From Variovorax paradoxus (lineage in GTDB: Bacteria; Pseudomonadota; Gammaproteobacteria; Burkholderiales; Burkholderiaceae_C), in assembly GCF_024734665.1 (NCBI RefSeq), contig NZ_CP102931.1, forward strand, positions 494,001-558,000: a stretch of DNA of 64,000 nt. The letters are read 5' to 3'. A program made the translations under genes and the position numbers. How positions within the stretch are numbered: the first letter of the stretch is position 1; every line of letters starts with the position of its first letter. Of this stretch, positions 39,235 to 48,450 are shown one piece after another. The notes below the pieces were generated by a model. That model had not been told where the DNA came from. It was given only the letters and a program-made list of their open reading frames with translations, and made no database searches.

Positions 39235-40104
39235 ATGCAACGCGACGACGCCTTCCTTCGTGCATGGCACGACACCGCGACCCGGGCCCTCGACCCCGAG
39301 GACGACGATCGCGTACGTCCACCCCTGCAATTCCGCACCCTCTGGATCTCCGATCTGCACCTGGGCACGCCCGGTTGCCAGGCTCGTGCGCTGCTCGATT
39401 TCCTGAAGCACACCGAGTGCGAGACCCTGTTCCTGGTCGGCGACATCATCGACGGCTGGCAGCTCAAGCGCCACTGGTACTGGCCGCAGGCGCACAACGA
39501 CGTGATCCAGAAGCTGCTGCGCAAGGCGCGCAAGGGCACGCGCGTGATCTTCATCCCGGGCAACCACGACGAGTTCGCCCGCAAGTACCTGCATCACAAC
39601 TTCGGCGGCATCGACGTGGCCGAAGAGTGGATCCACGAGACGGCCGACGGCCGCAAGCTCTGGATCATCCACGGCGACCTGTTCGACGGCGTGATCCAGT
39701 GCGCCAAGTGGCTCGCCTACGTGGGCGATTCGCTCTACGAGTTCACGCTCAAGCTCAACCGCCACCTCAACTCGCTGCGTGCGCGCATGGGGCTGCCGTA
39801 CTGGTCGCTGTCCAAGTACCTCAAGGGCAAGGTCAAGCGCGCGGTGAGCTACGTGGGCGACTTCGAAGTGGCCGTGGCCCGCGAAGCCCGCAAGCGCGGC
39901 GCGCAGGGCGTGGTCTGCGGCCACATTCACCATGCAGAGATGCGCGACATCGACGGCATCCTCTACTGCAACGACGGCGACTGGGTCGAGAGCCTGACGG
40001 CGCTGGCCGAGCATGCCGACGGCACGCTGGAAATCATCGACTGGGCGCAGCACATGCCCGTGCCGACGAAGGCGACGCCGCAGCGCGAAGCCATCGCGGC
40101 CTGA
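39235..40104 (+). CDS. LpxH-like metallophosphoesterase
   Basis: A 289-residue calcineurin-fold phosphoesterase of the UDP-2,3-diacylglucosamine pyrophosphatase superfamily. Metal motifs are WISDLHLGT (DxH), LVGDIIDGW (GDxxD), FIPGNHDEF (GNHD), IIHGDLFDG and VCGHIHHAE (GHxH). It is longer than E. coli LpxH (240) and has a KWLAYVGDSLYEFTLKLNRH insert that suggests membrane association. It may be an LpxH paralogue acting on another lipid pyrophosphate. The ATG at 39235 is the first in-frame Met before the conserved domain. Confidence 0.82.
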   Translation: MQRDDAFLRAWHDTATRALDPEDDDRVRPPLQFRTLWISDLHLGTPGCQARALLDFLKHTECETLFLVGDIIDGWQLKRHWYWPQAHNDVIQKLLRKARKGTRVIFIPGNHDEFARKYLHHNFGGIDVAEEWIHETADGRKLWIIHGDLFDGVIQCAKWLAYVGDSLYEFTLKLNRHLNSLRARMGLPYWSLSKYLKGKVKRAVSYVGDFEVAVAREARKRGAQGVVCGHIHHAEMRDIDGILYCNDGDWVESLTALAEHADGTLEIIDWAQHMPVPTKATPQREAIAA

Positions 40105-40122
40105 GCCGGTCGGGCAGGCCGG

Positions 40123-40362
40123 TCAGCCCTTGCGGCTGGAGTCGTTCGACGTATGGCCGAGTTGCTCGCGCCAGACGTCGTAGTGCCGAAGCATGCTCTT
40201 GCCCACGTCGTCCATCCATAGCCACCAAGCCAGCGCGAGCTTCTCGGGGCCGTCGGGCTCCAGCGGAGAGGTCTGGAAAAGGGTGGCGGGCGGTTCCGGC
40301 AGTTCGTAGTCGCACAGCCGTTCAACGCTGCTGTGCGAGAAGCCGGGAATGACAGTGCTCAC
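40123..40362 (-). CDS. Small hypothetical protein, 79 residues
   Basis: A short frame with a GTG start at 40362 that is preceded at good spacing by AAGGAG, which decides the start. The product is acidic in the middle and ends polar (segments FQTSPLEPDGPEKLALAWWL and MLRHYDVWREQLG). It has no signal peptide or membrane segment. No family recognised. It is convergent with the phosphoesterase gene. Confidence 0.55.
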   Translation of the reverse strand: MSTVIPGFSHSSVERLCDYELPEPPATLFQTSPLEPDGPEKLALAWWLWMDDVGKSMLRHYDVWREQLGHTSNDSSRKG

Positions 40363-40525
40363 TGCTGTGCTCCTTCGAGGGCGGCGCGTTCTTGGGCGCC
40401 CGGAACAACTCCCGCACGCATTGGAGCAGGAACCGGGACGCCGACACATCGGATTATCCCGAATGGAAACAAAAGACTACGCCAGACGGTGGCTTTCGAG
40501 GCGCCATGTCGCGCGCGGCTCTACG

Positions 40526-40571
40526 TTCGTCCGATCCGACGATGCCGCTGAACCTCCTGGGGCGTCACACT
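40526..40571 (+). promoter_or_regulatory. Regulon operator/promoter site A (TCGTC-N6-GACGA)
   Basis: The inverted repeat TCGTC (40527-40531) and GACGA (40538-40542) is separated by six bases and continues TGCCGC. Twenty-three bases on lies a weak -10-like CACACT (40566-40571). The ATG of the acyl-CoA dehydrogenase is 67 bases past the repeat. It is one of five equivalent sites in this window, all before acyl-CoA metabolism genes. Confidence 0.75.
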
Positions 40572-40609
40572 CGGCCGGTGTATTCCGACAGCAGGAGACG
40601 ACAGACACC

Positions 40610-41806
40610 ATGGCCTGGGCACTCACGGCGGCGGAGACCGCATTCCGCGACGAGGTTCGAGACTTCCTGGCGCGTGAGCTGACGCCCGAGCTGCGTGCCG
40701 CGGGCCGGCGCTGCTCCGGCATCTTCACCGACTACGAATATGGCAACCGCTGGCACCGCGTGCTGGCAAAGCGCGGCTGGAGCGTGCCGCACTGGCCGGT
40801 CGAGCACGGCGGCACCGGCTGGACGCCGATGCAGCACTACCTCTTCGCGGCCGAGCTTGCCGCCGCCGATGCGCCACCGCGCGCACCCATGGGGCCGGGC
40901 ATGGTCGCGCCGGTGATCATCGCCTTCGGCACCGAAGCGCAGAAGCGCGCGTGGCTGCCCGGCATCCGCTCGGGCGAGGACTACTGGTGCCAGGGCTACT
41001 CGGAGCCGCAGTCGGGCTCCGACCTGGCCTCGCTGCAATGCAAGGCGGTGCGCGACGGTGACCACTACGTCATCAACGGCACCAAGATCTGGACCACCCA
41101 CGCGCAGTACGCCAACCGCATGTTCTGCCTCGTACGCACCACCTCCGGCGGCAAGCCGCAGCAGGGCATCAGCTTCCTGTGCTTCGACATTCCCGCGCCG
41201 GGCATCACCATCCGGCCGATCATCAGCATCTCGGGCGATCACGAGTTGAACCAAGTGTTCTTCGACGACGTGCGCGTGCCGGCCGACGGGCTCATCGGCG
41301 AGGAAAACCAGGGCTGGACCATCGCCAAGTACCTGCTGCAGCACGAGCGCGGCGGCGCATGGGCGCCGATGCTGCGCGCGCGTCTGCGCCGGCTGACTGC
41401 CGCGGCGGATGCGGCCTTTTCAGCTTCTGGCGGCGACGCACACGAAGCCGACGACATGGCCCTGCGCCTGGCCGAAGCCGAGTGCGCCATCGACGCCCTC
41501 GAAGCTACCGAGCTTCAATCGCTGCGCGCGCAGGCCCGCGGCGAGCAGCCGGGCATCCGCCCATCGATGGGCAAGGTGCTGGGCTCAGAGTTGCGCCAGC
41601 GGCTGACCGAACTCGGCGTCGAAATCGCCGCGCACTACGCCGCCGCCGACCTGCCGCTGGACGATGGCTTGCAGGGCGAGCTGCCTATTCCCGAAGACGC
41701 CGTGTTCTCGATGTCGGCCTACCTCAACGACCGCGCGGCTTCCATCTACGCGGGCTCCAATGAGGTGCAGCGCAACATCGTCGCGGCTCACTTGCTGGCG
41801 AACTGA
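40610..41806 (+). CDS. Acyl-CoA dehydrogenase (first of a pair)
   Basis: FAD enzyme forming a 2,3-double bond in an acyl-CoA and passing electrons to ETF. The 398-residue product shows the FAD/substrate segments CQGYSEPQSGSDLASL and KIWTTHAQYANRMF. A Glu in LQHERGG sits at about the position used as catalytic base in the LCAD/isovaleryl-CoA group. The MCAD-type position in the C-terminal IYAGSNEVQRN is Ala. The ATG at 40610 has AGGAG about 15 bases upstream; a longer frame to 40349 runs through the operator and is rejected. The second dehydrogenase starts ten bases after its stop; such pairs often form heteromers. Confidence 0.88.
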   Translation: MAWALTAAETAFRDEVRDFLARELTPELRAAGRRCSGIFTDYEYGNRWHRVLAKRGWSVPHWPVEHGGTGWTPMQHYLFAAELAAADAPPRAPMGPGMVAPVIIAFGTEAQKRAWLPGIRSGEDYWCQGYSEPQSGSDLASLQCKAVRDGDHYVINGTKIWTTHAQYANRMFCLVRTTSGGKPQQGISFLCFDIPAPGITIRPIISISGDHELNQVFFDDVRVPADGLIGEENQGWTIAKYLLQHERGGAWAPMLRARLRRLTAAADAAFSASGGDAHEADDMALRLAEAECAIDALEATELQSLRAQARGEQPGIRPSMGKVLGSELRQRLTELGVEIAAHYAAADLPLDDGLQGELPIPEDAVFSMSAYLNDRAASIYAGSNEVQRNIVAAHLLAN

Positions 41807-41815
41807 GGTCCTTCC

Positions 41816-42955
41816 ATGAGCACCAGCACCCTCACCGAACAGGACGAAACCCTCGCGATGCTGCGCGACAGCCTCGCGCGCTACCTCGACGACAACCACG
41901 GCTTCGAGCAGCGGCTGTACGCGCTGCGCAAGGCCGACGATGCGCCACCGCCGTTCTGGCAGGGCCTGGCCAGCGAGCTCGACCTGCTGGGCGCGGCGCT
42001 GCCCGAGTCGCAGGGCGGTCTGGGCGGTGGCATGGCCGCGCACCTTGCGATGATGGAAACGCTGGGCGGCGCGCTCGCTGCCGAGCCGTACCTGTCGACG
42101 ATGGTGATCGGCGCGGGCCTGCTGCAGCGCCACCCCGGCGCGCGGGCCGAAGCGCTGCTCAAGCGCATCGTCGCGGGACAGGCCGTGCTCGCCTTCGCGC
42201 ACGGAGAGCCGCAGAGCCGGCACGACCGCGCCGACGTACAGACCGAGCTCAGCCGCGACGGCAACGACTTCCGCTTGAACGGCCGCAAGGCCGTGGTGCA
42301 CGCCGCGCCATGGGCCAGCCACCTCATCGTGAGCGCGTGCAGCGGCGCCGGCCTCTCGCTGCTCGTCGTGCCCAGAGACACAGCCGGGGTGCGCCTGCGC
42401 GTCTACCCGACGCGCGACGGCGGCCGCGCCGCCGACATCGCCTTCGACGACGTGCGCCTGCCCGCTGAAGCGCTGCTCGGCGCAGAGGGCAGCGCGCTGT
42501 CGCAGATCGAACGGGCGCTCGACGAAGCCACGCTCGCCGTCTGCGCCGAGTCCATCGGTGTCATGCGCCGCCTGATGCGCGACACGCTCGACTACGTGCG
42601 CCAGCGCAAGCAGTTCGGCGTGGCGATCTCCAGCTTCCAGGTGCTGCAGCACCGCCTGGCCGACATGCACATGGCGCTGGAGCAGGCGGCGGCGCTCACT
42701 GCCAGCGTCGGCGAGCACATCGACACAGCCGACGACAAAGAGCGCGCCCGTGCCGTGTCTTCCGCCAAGGTCGCAGCCGCCAAGGCCTGCAAAGCCGTGG
42801 GGCAGGGAGCGGTGCAGCTGCACGGCGGCATGGGCATGACGGAGGAGCTGGCGGTCGGCCACTACGTGCGCCGCGCCACGCTCATCGAAGGCCAGTTCGG
42901 CCCGCCCGCGTGGCATCTGCGCCGCGTCGCGAAGCTGCGCACCGCCGCAACGTAG
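41816..42955 (+). CDS. Acyl-CoA dehydrogenase (second of a pair)
   Basis: A 379-residue, more divergent member of the same family. Visible are the N-terminal helical domain with [18 protein letters not shown], the middle beta domain with [19 protein letters not shown], and the C-terminal [16 protein letters not shown] (ETF/FAD contact). The usual SEPxxGSD substrate segment is degenerate ([15 protein letters not shown]). Paired dehydrogenases of this type form alpha2-beta2 enzymes acting on steroid or branched side chains in actinobacteria, where one subunit carries FAD contacts and the other the base. A similar arrangement is inferred here. Confidence 0.82.
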   Translation: MSTSTLTEQDETLAMLRDSLARYLDDNHGFEQRLYALRKADDAPPPFWQGLASELDLLGAALPESQGGLGGGMAAHLAMMETLGGALAAEPYLSTMVIGAGLLQRHPGARAEALLKRIVAGQAVLAFAHGEPQSRHDRADVQTELSRDGNDFRLNGRKAVVHAAPWASHLIVSACSGAGLSLLVVPRDTAGVRLRVYPTRDGGRAADIAFDDVRLPAEALLGAEGSALSQIERALDEATLAVCAESIGVMRRLMRDTLDYVRQRKQFGVAISSFQVLQHRLADMHMALEQAAALTASVGEHIDTADDKERARAVSSAKVAAAKACKAVGQGAVQLHGGMGMTEELAVGHYVRRATLIEGQFGPPAWHLRRVAKLRTAAT

Positions 42956-42974
42956 ATATAGCGAACGGCCCGCA

Positions 42975-43019
42975 TTCGTCGCTTTGGACGATGCAGCCCC
43001 GCCGCCCCCGCGCCAAGAT
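42975..43019 (+). promoter_or_regulatory. Regulon operator/promoter site B (TCGTC-N6-GACGA)
   Basis: TCGTC (42976-42980) and GACGA (42987-42991), six bases apart, continue TGCAGC. A -10-like CAAGAT lies at 43014-43019, 22 bases on. The downstream ATG is at 43044. It lies just after the paired dehydrogenase genes, so the racemase-ligase-dehydrogenase unit has its own promoter. Confidence 0.75.
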
Positions 43020-43043
43020 GCCTCCACACACAGGAGACAGACC

Positions 43044-44156
43044 ATGGCAGGTCCATTGCAAGGCCTTCGGGTGATCGAGATGGCGGGCATCGGCCCCGGG
43101 CCCTTCTGCGCGATGCTGTTCGCCGACATGGGCGCGGAGGTGGTCCGCATCGAGCGCCCCGGCACGCGCACCGCGCCGCACGACATCCTCGCGCGCGGGC
43201 GCAGCACGCTGCAGGTCGACCTGCGCGCGGAAGGCGCGGCGCAATCCGTGCTCGATGCCATCGGGAAAGCCGACGTGCTCATCGAGGGCTTTCGCCCCGG
43301 CGTGATGGAGCGCCTGGGCCTCGGCCCCGCCGAATGCCATGCGCGCAACCCGCGGCTGGTCTACGGTCGCATGACCGGCTGGGGCCAACACGGCCCGCTC
43401 GCGCACGCGGCCGGCCATGACATCAACTACATCGCCATCAGCGGCGCGCTGCACGCCATCGGCCGCGCGGGCGAGCCGCCGGTGCCGCCGCTGAACTACG
43501 TGGGCGACTTCGGTGGCGGCGCGATGCTGCTGGCCTTCGGCATCCTCGCCGCACTGCACGAGGCGAAGAACTCCGGTCAGGGCCAGGTGGTCGATGCCGC
43601 CATGACCGACGGCGCTGCGCTGCTGTCGGCCATGATGTACGGCTTCAAGTCGGCCGGCCAATGGAGCAACCAGCGCGGCGAGAACATGCTCGACGGCGGC
43701 GCGCACTTCTACGACACCTACGCCTGCGCGGACGGCAAGTACGTGGCCGTCGGCGCCATCGAGCCGCAGTTCTATGCGCTCATGCGCGAGCGCTGCGGCA
43801 TCGCCGACGACCCCGCCTTCGACGCACAGATGGACGCCGACCGCTGGCCGCTGCTCAAGCTGCGCATGGCCGACGTGTTCCGCACCCGCACGCGCGACGA
43901 GTGGTGCGTGCTGCTCGAAGGCAGCGACGCCTGCTTCGCGCCCGTGCTCGACTGGGACGAGGCCCCGGAGCATCCGCACAACGTGGCGCGCGGCACCTTC
44001 GCCAACGTGGGCGGCGTGGTGCAGCCCGCGCCCGCGCCACGCTTCAGCCGCACCGCGCCCGTGGTGCCGCCGGCCACGGCGCGCGACGACGGCCCCACCA
44101 TGCTGCGCCGCTGGGGAGTGGCAGCGGATGCCATCGCGCCCCTGTGCGGGGCCTGA
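43044..44156 (+). CDS. Alpha-methylacyl-CoA racemase-like CoA-transferase family III protein
   Basis: A 370-residue protein of the CaiB/BaiF superfamily. His125 and Asp126 in [16 protein letters not shown] and Asp155 in NYVGDFGGG agree, with an offset of one, with the catalytic His126/Asp156 of mycobacterial alpha-methylacyl-CoA racemase. [16 protein letters not shown] and [11 protein letters not shown] are further racemase segments. It would interconvert (2R)- and (2S)-methylacyl-CoA so that methyl-branched chains can enter beta-oxidation. The ligase gene follows by 11 bases. A CoA transferase role is less likely, because the transferase Asp context differs. Confidence 0.87.
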   Translation: MAGPLQGLRVIEMAGIGPGPFCAMLFADMGAEVVRIERPGTRTAPHDILARGRSTLQVDLRAEGAAQSVLDAIGKADVLIEGFRPGVMERLGLGPAECHARNPRLVYGRMTGWGQHGPLAHAAGHDINYIAISGALHAIGRAGEPPVPPLNYVGDFGGGAMLLAFGILAALHEAKNSGQGQVVDAAMTDGAALLSAMMYGFKSAGQWSNQRGENMLDGGAHFYDTYACADGKYVAVGAIEPQFYALMRERCGIADDPAFDAQMDADRWPLLKLRMADVFRTRTRDEWCVLLEGSDACFAPVLDWDEAPEHPHNVARGTFANVGGVVQPAPAPRFSRTAPVVPPATARDDGPTMLRRWGVAADAIAPLCGA

Positions 44157-44167
44157 AAGAGCCCCTC

Positions 44168-45727
44168 ATGTTCCTCACCCAACCCCTGCTCAAAGGCCGC
44201 CGCGAAAACGCCAAAGCCACCGCCGTGGTCTGCGGCAACACGCGCCTGGACTTCGGCTCCTTCACCGACCGCGTCGCGCGCCTGGGCGCCGTGCTGAAGC
44301 AGCTCGGCATGGCGCGTGGCGATCGCGTCGGCATGATGAGCCTCAACTCGCACCGCTTCGTCGAATACTTCTTCGGCACCTGGTGGGGCGGCGGCGTCAT
44401 CAATCCGGTCAACATCCGCTGGAACCCGAAGGAGGTCGCGTACTCGCTCGACGACTGCGACACCCGCATCCTGCTGGTCGACGACCTCTTCGCGCCCATG
44501 GTGCCCGCGCTGCGCCAGCTGTCGAAGTCGCTGCGCACCGTGGTGTATTGCGGCGACGGCGCCGTGCCCGATGGCATGGCCGGCTACGAGGCGCTGCTGG
44601 CGCAAGCGGAACCCATCGACGACGCGCCGCACAGCGGCGACGAGCTCGCGGCCATCATGTACACGGGCGGCACCACTGGCCAGCCCAAGGGCGTGATGCT
44701 CACGCACGGCAGCCTGTGCATCAATGCGCTGGGCACGGTGGCGGCATTGCCGCGCGACACGCACGACGCGGCCGCCATCGTCGCGGCGCCCATGTTCCAC
44801 GTGGCCGGCTGCGGCGTGGCGTTGCAGAGCCTGTTGCGGCAGATGCCGGTGCACGTAGTGCCGATGTTCGACGAACTGGCCGTGCTGCAGACCTTGCAGT
44901 CAGCGCGCATCACCGAGATGTTCCTGGTGCCGACCATGATCAAGCGCGTGATCGAGCATCCGCGTTTCGCCGAGTTCGACCTGTCGAGCCTGCGCCTGCT
45001 GTCGTACGGCGCGGCGCCCATCGACGCAGCGCTGCTCGACCAGGCCATGCGCGCCTTTCCGGGCACCGCGTTCGCACAGGTGTACGGCATGACCGAGCTG
45101 TCGCCCGTCGTCACCGCGCTGCCGCCGCACTGCCATCAGCCGGGGCCCGACCGCGAGCGCCTGCTGCGCTCGGCGGGTACGCCGATTTCCATTGCCGAAG
45201 TGCGCATCGTCGACGGCGAAGACAACGAGCTGCCCCACGGCCAGGTCGGCGAGATCGTCGCGCGCGGCCCCATGGTCATGAAGGGCTACTGGAACAAGCC
45301 CGAGCAGACCGAGGCCGCGCTGCGCGGCGGCTGGATGCACACCGGCGACGGCGGCTACATGGACGAGCAGGGCTTCGTGTACGTGGTCGACCGCATGAAG
45401 GACATGATCGTGAGCGGCGGCGAGAACGTGTATTCGGCCGAGGTCGAGAACGCCATCGCACAGATGCCGCAGGTGCTGATGTCCGCCGTGATCGGGGTGC
45501 CCGACGACAAGTGGGGCGAGCGCGTGCATGCGGTGATCGTGCGGCGCGAAGGCATGGCGCTGGAGGCAGAGGCCGTCATCGCCCATTGCCGCGACCACAT
45601 TGCCAGCTACAAGTGTCCGCGCAGCGTGGAGTTCCGCGACGCGCTGCCGCTCTCGGCGGCCGGCAAGCTGCAGAAGTTCCAGCTGCGCGAACCCTTCTGG
45701 GCCGGCAGGGAGCGCCGCGTCGGCTGA
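44168..45727 (+). CDS. Fatty acyl-CoA ligase (AMP-forming)
   Basis: A 519-residue ANL-superfamily ligase that activates a carboxylic acid with ATP and CoA. The P-loop is YTGGTTGQPKGVMLTH, A5 is VYGMTELSP, and A7-A8 reads GGWMHTGDGGYMDEQGFVYVVDRMKDMI. The catalytic Lys is in the final PLSAAGKLQKFQLR. It is co-transcribed with the racemase and an acyl-CoA dehydrogenase, so its acid is probably methyl-branched or medium/long chain. The ATG at 44168 follows the racemase stop by 11 bases. Confidence 0.9.
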   Translation: MFLTQPLLKGRRENAKATAVVCGNTRLDFGSFTDRVARLGAVLKQLGMARGDRVGMMSLNSHRFVEYFFGTWWGGGVINPVNIRWNPKEVAYSLDDCDTRILLVDDLFAPMVPALRQLSKSLRTVVYCGDGAVPDGMAGYEALLAQAEPIDDAPHSGDELAAIMYTGGTTGQPKGVMLTHGSLCINALGTVAALPRDTHDAAAIVAAPMFHVAGCGVALQSLLRQMPVHVVPMFDELAVLQTLQSARITEMFLVPTMIKRVIEHPRFAEFDLSSLRLLSYGAAPIDAALLDQAMRAFPGTAFAQVYGMTELSPVVTALPPHCHQPGPDRERLLRSAGTPISIAEVRIVDGEDNELPHGQVGEIVARGPMVMKGYWNKPEQTEAALRGGWMHTGDGGYMDEQGFVYVVDRMKDMIVSGGENVYSAEVENAIAQMPQVLMSAVIGVPDDKWGERVHAVIVRREGMALEAEAVIAHCRDHIASYKCPRSVEFRDALPLSAAGKLQKFQLREPFWAGRERRVG

Positions 45728-45767
45728 GCGCCCGAAGACAGCAAGACAACAAACCAAGGAAGACAAC

Positions 45768-46928
45768 ATGTCCATCGATTTCCGCCGCTCCTGGAGCGAC
45801 GAAGACCTGGAGCTGTACCGCGACAACGTGGTGCGCTTCGTCGAGACCGAAGTGCTCCCGCACGACGAGGAGGCCCGCAAGCGCGGCCACGTGGGGCACG
45901 AGGTGTGGCGCAAGGCCGGCGCCCTCGGCCTTCTGTGCGCCGACATTCCCGAGGAATACGGCGGTGCGGGTGGCGACTTCCGCCACGAGGCCGTGGTCTA
46001 CGAGGAGATGTCGCGCCGTGCGCTCACCGGCATGGCAACTTCGGTGCACGCCATCGTGGCGCACTACTTCCTCAACCACGGCACCGAGGCGCAGAAGCTC
46101 CACTACCTGCCGCGCATGGCGCGCGGCGAACTGATAGGAGCCATCGCCATGACCGAGCCCGGCGCGGGCTCCGACCTGCAGGGCGTGCGCACCCGCGCCG
46201 AGAAAACGAAGGACGGGAAGGACGGCGGCTACCTCATCAACGGCTCCAAGACCTTCATCACCAATGGCTACCTCGCCGGCGTGGTGCTGGTGGTGGCCAA
46301 GACCGATCCGACGCAGGGCGCGAAGGGCACGTCGATCCTCATCGTCGAGACCGAGGGCTGCCAGGGCTTTCGCGTGGGCCGCGTGCTCGACAAGATCGGC
46401 ATGAAGGCGCAGGACACCTCCGAGCTGTTCTTCGACGACGTGCGCGTGGGCGCCGATGCTCTGCTGGGCGGCGTGGAAGGGCAGGGCTTCTTCCAGCTCA
46501 TGAGCGACCTGCCTTACGAGCGCACCATCATCGGCCTGAGCGCGCTGGCCACCATGGAAGGCGCCTACCAGGCCACGCTCGACTACGTGCGCGACCGCAA
46601 GGCCTTCGGCAAGCCGATCGCCGAGTTCCAGAACACCAGGTTCAAGCTGGCCGAGATCGCCACGCAGATCAAGGTGGGCCGCGCCTTCATCGACCGCTGC
46701 GTGGAAGACCTCGTGGCCGGCAAGCTCGACACCGCCACCGCCTCGATGGCCAAGCTCTGGGGCTCGGAGGCACAGGGCCGCGTGATCGACGAGTGCCTGC
46801 AGCTCTTCGGTGGCTACGGCTTCATGAGCGAGTACATGGTGGCGCGCATGTATGCCGACGCCCGGGTGCAGCGCATCTACGGCGGCACCAACGAGATCAT
46901 GAAGGAAGTGATCGCCAGGGCGCTGTGA
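45768..46928 (+). CDS. Acyl-CoA dehydrogenase, LCAD/IVD type
   Basis: A 386-residue dehydrogenase with all standard blocks: AMTEPGAGSDLQGVRT, INGSKTFITNG, YVRDRKAFGKPIAEFQNTRF, LFGGYGFMSEY and RIYGGTNEIMKEVIAR. In the C-terminal block Gly replaces the MCAD catalytic Glu. A Glu is present in LPYERTIIG, the base position of long-chain and isovaleryl enzymes, so it should be active. AAGGA lies before the ATG at 45768. It is the third gene of the racemase-ligase unit. Confidence 0.92.
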   Translation: MSIDFRRSWSDEDLELYRDNVVRFVETEVLPHDEEARKRGHVGHEVWRKAGALGLLCADIPEEYGGAGGDFRHEAVVYEEMSRRALTGMATSVHAIVAHYFLNHGTEAQKLHYLPRMARGELIGAIAMTEPGAGSDLQGVRTRAEKTKDGKDGGYLINGSKTFITNGYLAGVVLVVAKTDPTQGAKGTSILIVETEGCQGFRVGRVLDKIGMKAQDTSELFFDDVRVGADALLGGVEGQGFFQLMSDLPYERTIIGLSALATMEGAYQATLDYVRDRKAFGKPIAEFQNTRFKLAEIATQIKVGRAFIDRCVEDLVAGKLDTATASMAKLWGSEAQGRVIDECLQLFGGYGFMSEYMVARMYADARVQRIYGGTNEIMKEVIARAL

Positions 46929-46944
46929 GCCCTGGCGTGTTCAG

Positions 46945-47325
46945 TCACGACAGCCGCCGGATCTCCGCCCGTGCAATCTCGCGGTGGGGGTACGACGGCG
47001 AGAGGCCGATGAACTGCGTGTACTTCTCGCGCGCCGCGTCGGTGTGGCCGGCGTCTTCCAGCTCCAGCGCTTCCAGCGTGAACTGGGTGAAGAGCCGGTT
47101 GGCATCGTTCTCGCGCGCCGACGCGGCCAGCGACTTGGGCTGCAGTTCGGGCTGCGCGGCGTAGATCTGCCGCTGCACTTCGATCACCTCGATCAGCGCG
47201 CGGCCGATGCGCTGGATGTTCTCGTCCACGGGGTCGAGGCCGGTGGCCCGCACATCCGCTGCGGCCTGGTCCAGCAGATGCGAGGCCACGCGCAGCAACT
47301 GGTGGAGCTGCTTGTGCGTCGTCAT
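46945..47325 (-). CDS. Small hypothetical helical protein
   Basis: A 126-residue, mostly helical soluble protein. The C-terminal half (FTLEALELEDAGHTDAAREK, then YTQFIGLSPSYPHREIARAEI) has the look of a single TPR-like hairpin. No signal or membrane segment and no recognised family. It lies convergent to the acyl-CoA dehydrogenase gene and downstream of the AP2-like genes. Confidence 0.6.
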   Translation of the reverse strand: MTTHKQLHQLLRVASHLLDQAAADVRATGLDPVDENIQRIGRALIEVIEVQRQIYAAQPELQPKSLAASARENDANRLFTQFTLEALELEDAGHTDAAREKYTQFIGLSPSYPHREIARAEIRRLS

Positions 47326-47358
47326 GGGTGGGCCGCTCCGCGCACGCAGCAGCTTTCG

Positions 47359-47381
47359 GGCTTCGCCGCTTCGGCGAAGCC
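47359..47381. terminator. Perfect 10-bp hairpin between two minus-strand genes
   Basis: GGCTTCGCCG (47359-47368), loop CTT, CGGCGAAGCC (47372-47381). It follows the end of the first AP2-like gene by 18 bases on the minus strand. There is no clear T-run on either side, so it may be a processing or attenuating hairpin rather than an intrinsic terminator. Confidence 0.5.
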
Positions 47382-47398
47382 GGTTTCGTGCAGAGCCT

Positions 47399-48208
47399 TC
47401 ATCCGTTGTTCCGCTTGGCGCTGGATGCCGCCGCCCGTGCGCGCGGCTTGCGCTGCGAGGCTGGCTGGGCCGCAGCTTCTTCTTCGGCGCGCAGCTTCTC
47501 GGCGAGCTGACTTGTCCGCTCGGCGATGGCCAGGCTCTTGGCCATTTCGGCGCCGTGCACCTTCACCGAAAACGCCTTGCTCACGCTGCCCTTGCCTGTG
47601 CTGTAGGTAATGGCCAGCCAGTAGCCGGGATGGCTGGGGTTGGGCGTCTTGAAGTGCACGCCGCTCACGCCGCTGGTGTTGTTGCGCCGGGTGATCTCGG
47701 ATTTGGAGCGCTTTGCCGTGCGCGGCCCGGGCGGATGGGCCGACAGCCCCATGCGGATCGCCTCCTCGGCCGGGTGTATGCGCGCCAGGCCCGTCATGCG
47801 CTTGAGCTGCTGCGCGCGCTCCTGGATCGCCAGCGCCTGCGCGTCGTCGCCCAGGTCCGCGACGGAGAAGTCGGTGCGAAGAATTTCGTCGGGCGCGATG
47901 TAGGTCTTGGCCATCCACGCCCGCACACGGCCGCCCGGCGCGAGATGGTGGAACACGCCCGTCACGCCGGTGCTGTTGTTGGTGCGGTGTTTTTCGGCCC
48001 GCTCGCGGCGCGCCTGCGGCGGCACGCTGCGCACGATGAAGTCGCGCCAGTCCTGCGCGTGGAGCAGGGCCTGTTCCGCGCCGCCATAGCTGGCCTTGCC
48101 GAACAGCCTGTGATGGCGAACGCCGTTGCGAACGATGGAAACTTCGAAACCCCAGGACCTGGAGTAGATGCCGTACATGGCTGCCGGGTTGGGGATACCT
48201 TTGGGCAT
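47399..48208 (-). CDS. AP2-like domain protein, copy 1
   Basis: A 269-residue basic protein built from three AP2/ERF-like units: residues about 12-56 (GFEVSIVRNG, YGGAEQALLHAQDWRD), 75-135 (NNSTGVTGVFHHL, AQALAIQERA) and 172-235 (RNNTSGVSGVHFK, GYWLAITYSTGKG, KSLAIAERT). The C-terminal 35 residues are Ala/Arg/Lys rich. Bacterial AP2 domains are best known from phage and homing-endonuclease proteins, where they bind DNA. No nuclease domain is present. The start at 48208 is set by the shared N-terminus MPKGIPNPAAMYGIY with copy 2. Confidence 0.65.
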   Translation of the reverse strand: MPKGIPNPAAMYGIYSRSWGFEVSIVRNGVRHHRLFGKASYGGAEQALLHAQDWRDFIVRSVPPQARRERAEKHRTNNSTGVTGVFHHLAPGGRVRAWMAKTYIAPDEILRTDFSVADLGDDAQALAIQERAQQLKRMTGLARIHPAEEAIRMGLSAHPPGPRTAKRSKSEITRRNNTSGVSGVHFKTPNPSHPGYWLAITYSTGKGSVSKAFSVKVHGAEMAKSLAIAERTSQLAEKLRAEEEAAAQPASQRKPRARAAASSAKRNNG

Positions 48209-48450
48209 TCTCGACGTGATGCTGCTACTTTTGCGCTCAGTTTTACTGAGTCTGATGGGCTCCCCGATCTGCTCGTCGCTCATCGGCGCGCGCATTTCGC
48301 AGCTATTTTGGCCGAAGCGCCATGACGATTCCGCGGAAGCGGTCATGCCCGGGACAAAGCGGGGGATAGCGCCGGGAACAGCACCGGGGATAGGGCGTGC
48401 ATTTTCACCGGCCCTCGCGCGAACGAGGCCGGTCCCGAGGGGCTGCACTC

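Noticed and set aside
35305..40053. 1582-residue open frame on the minus strand
   Set aside because: Shadow frame: it crosses ruvB, dmeF-like, the desaturase fusion and the phosphoesterase gene, all of which have clear family motifs in other frames; its low-complexity composition is typical of antisense GC-rich frames.
40349..40609. N-terminal extension of the first acyl-CoA dehydrogenase
   Set aside because: The frame is open upstream, but the extra residues are not family-like and the region holds the regulon operator and -10 element; the ATG at 40610 matches the family start.
47359..47381. Repeat element or mobile-element end
   Set aside because: The perfect hairpin has no second copy that I can see in the window and no target-site duplication, so it is listed only as a hairpin.
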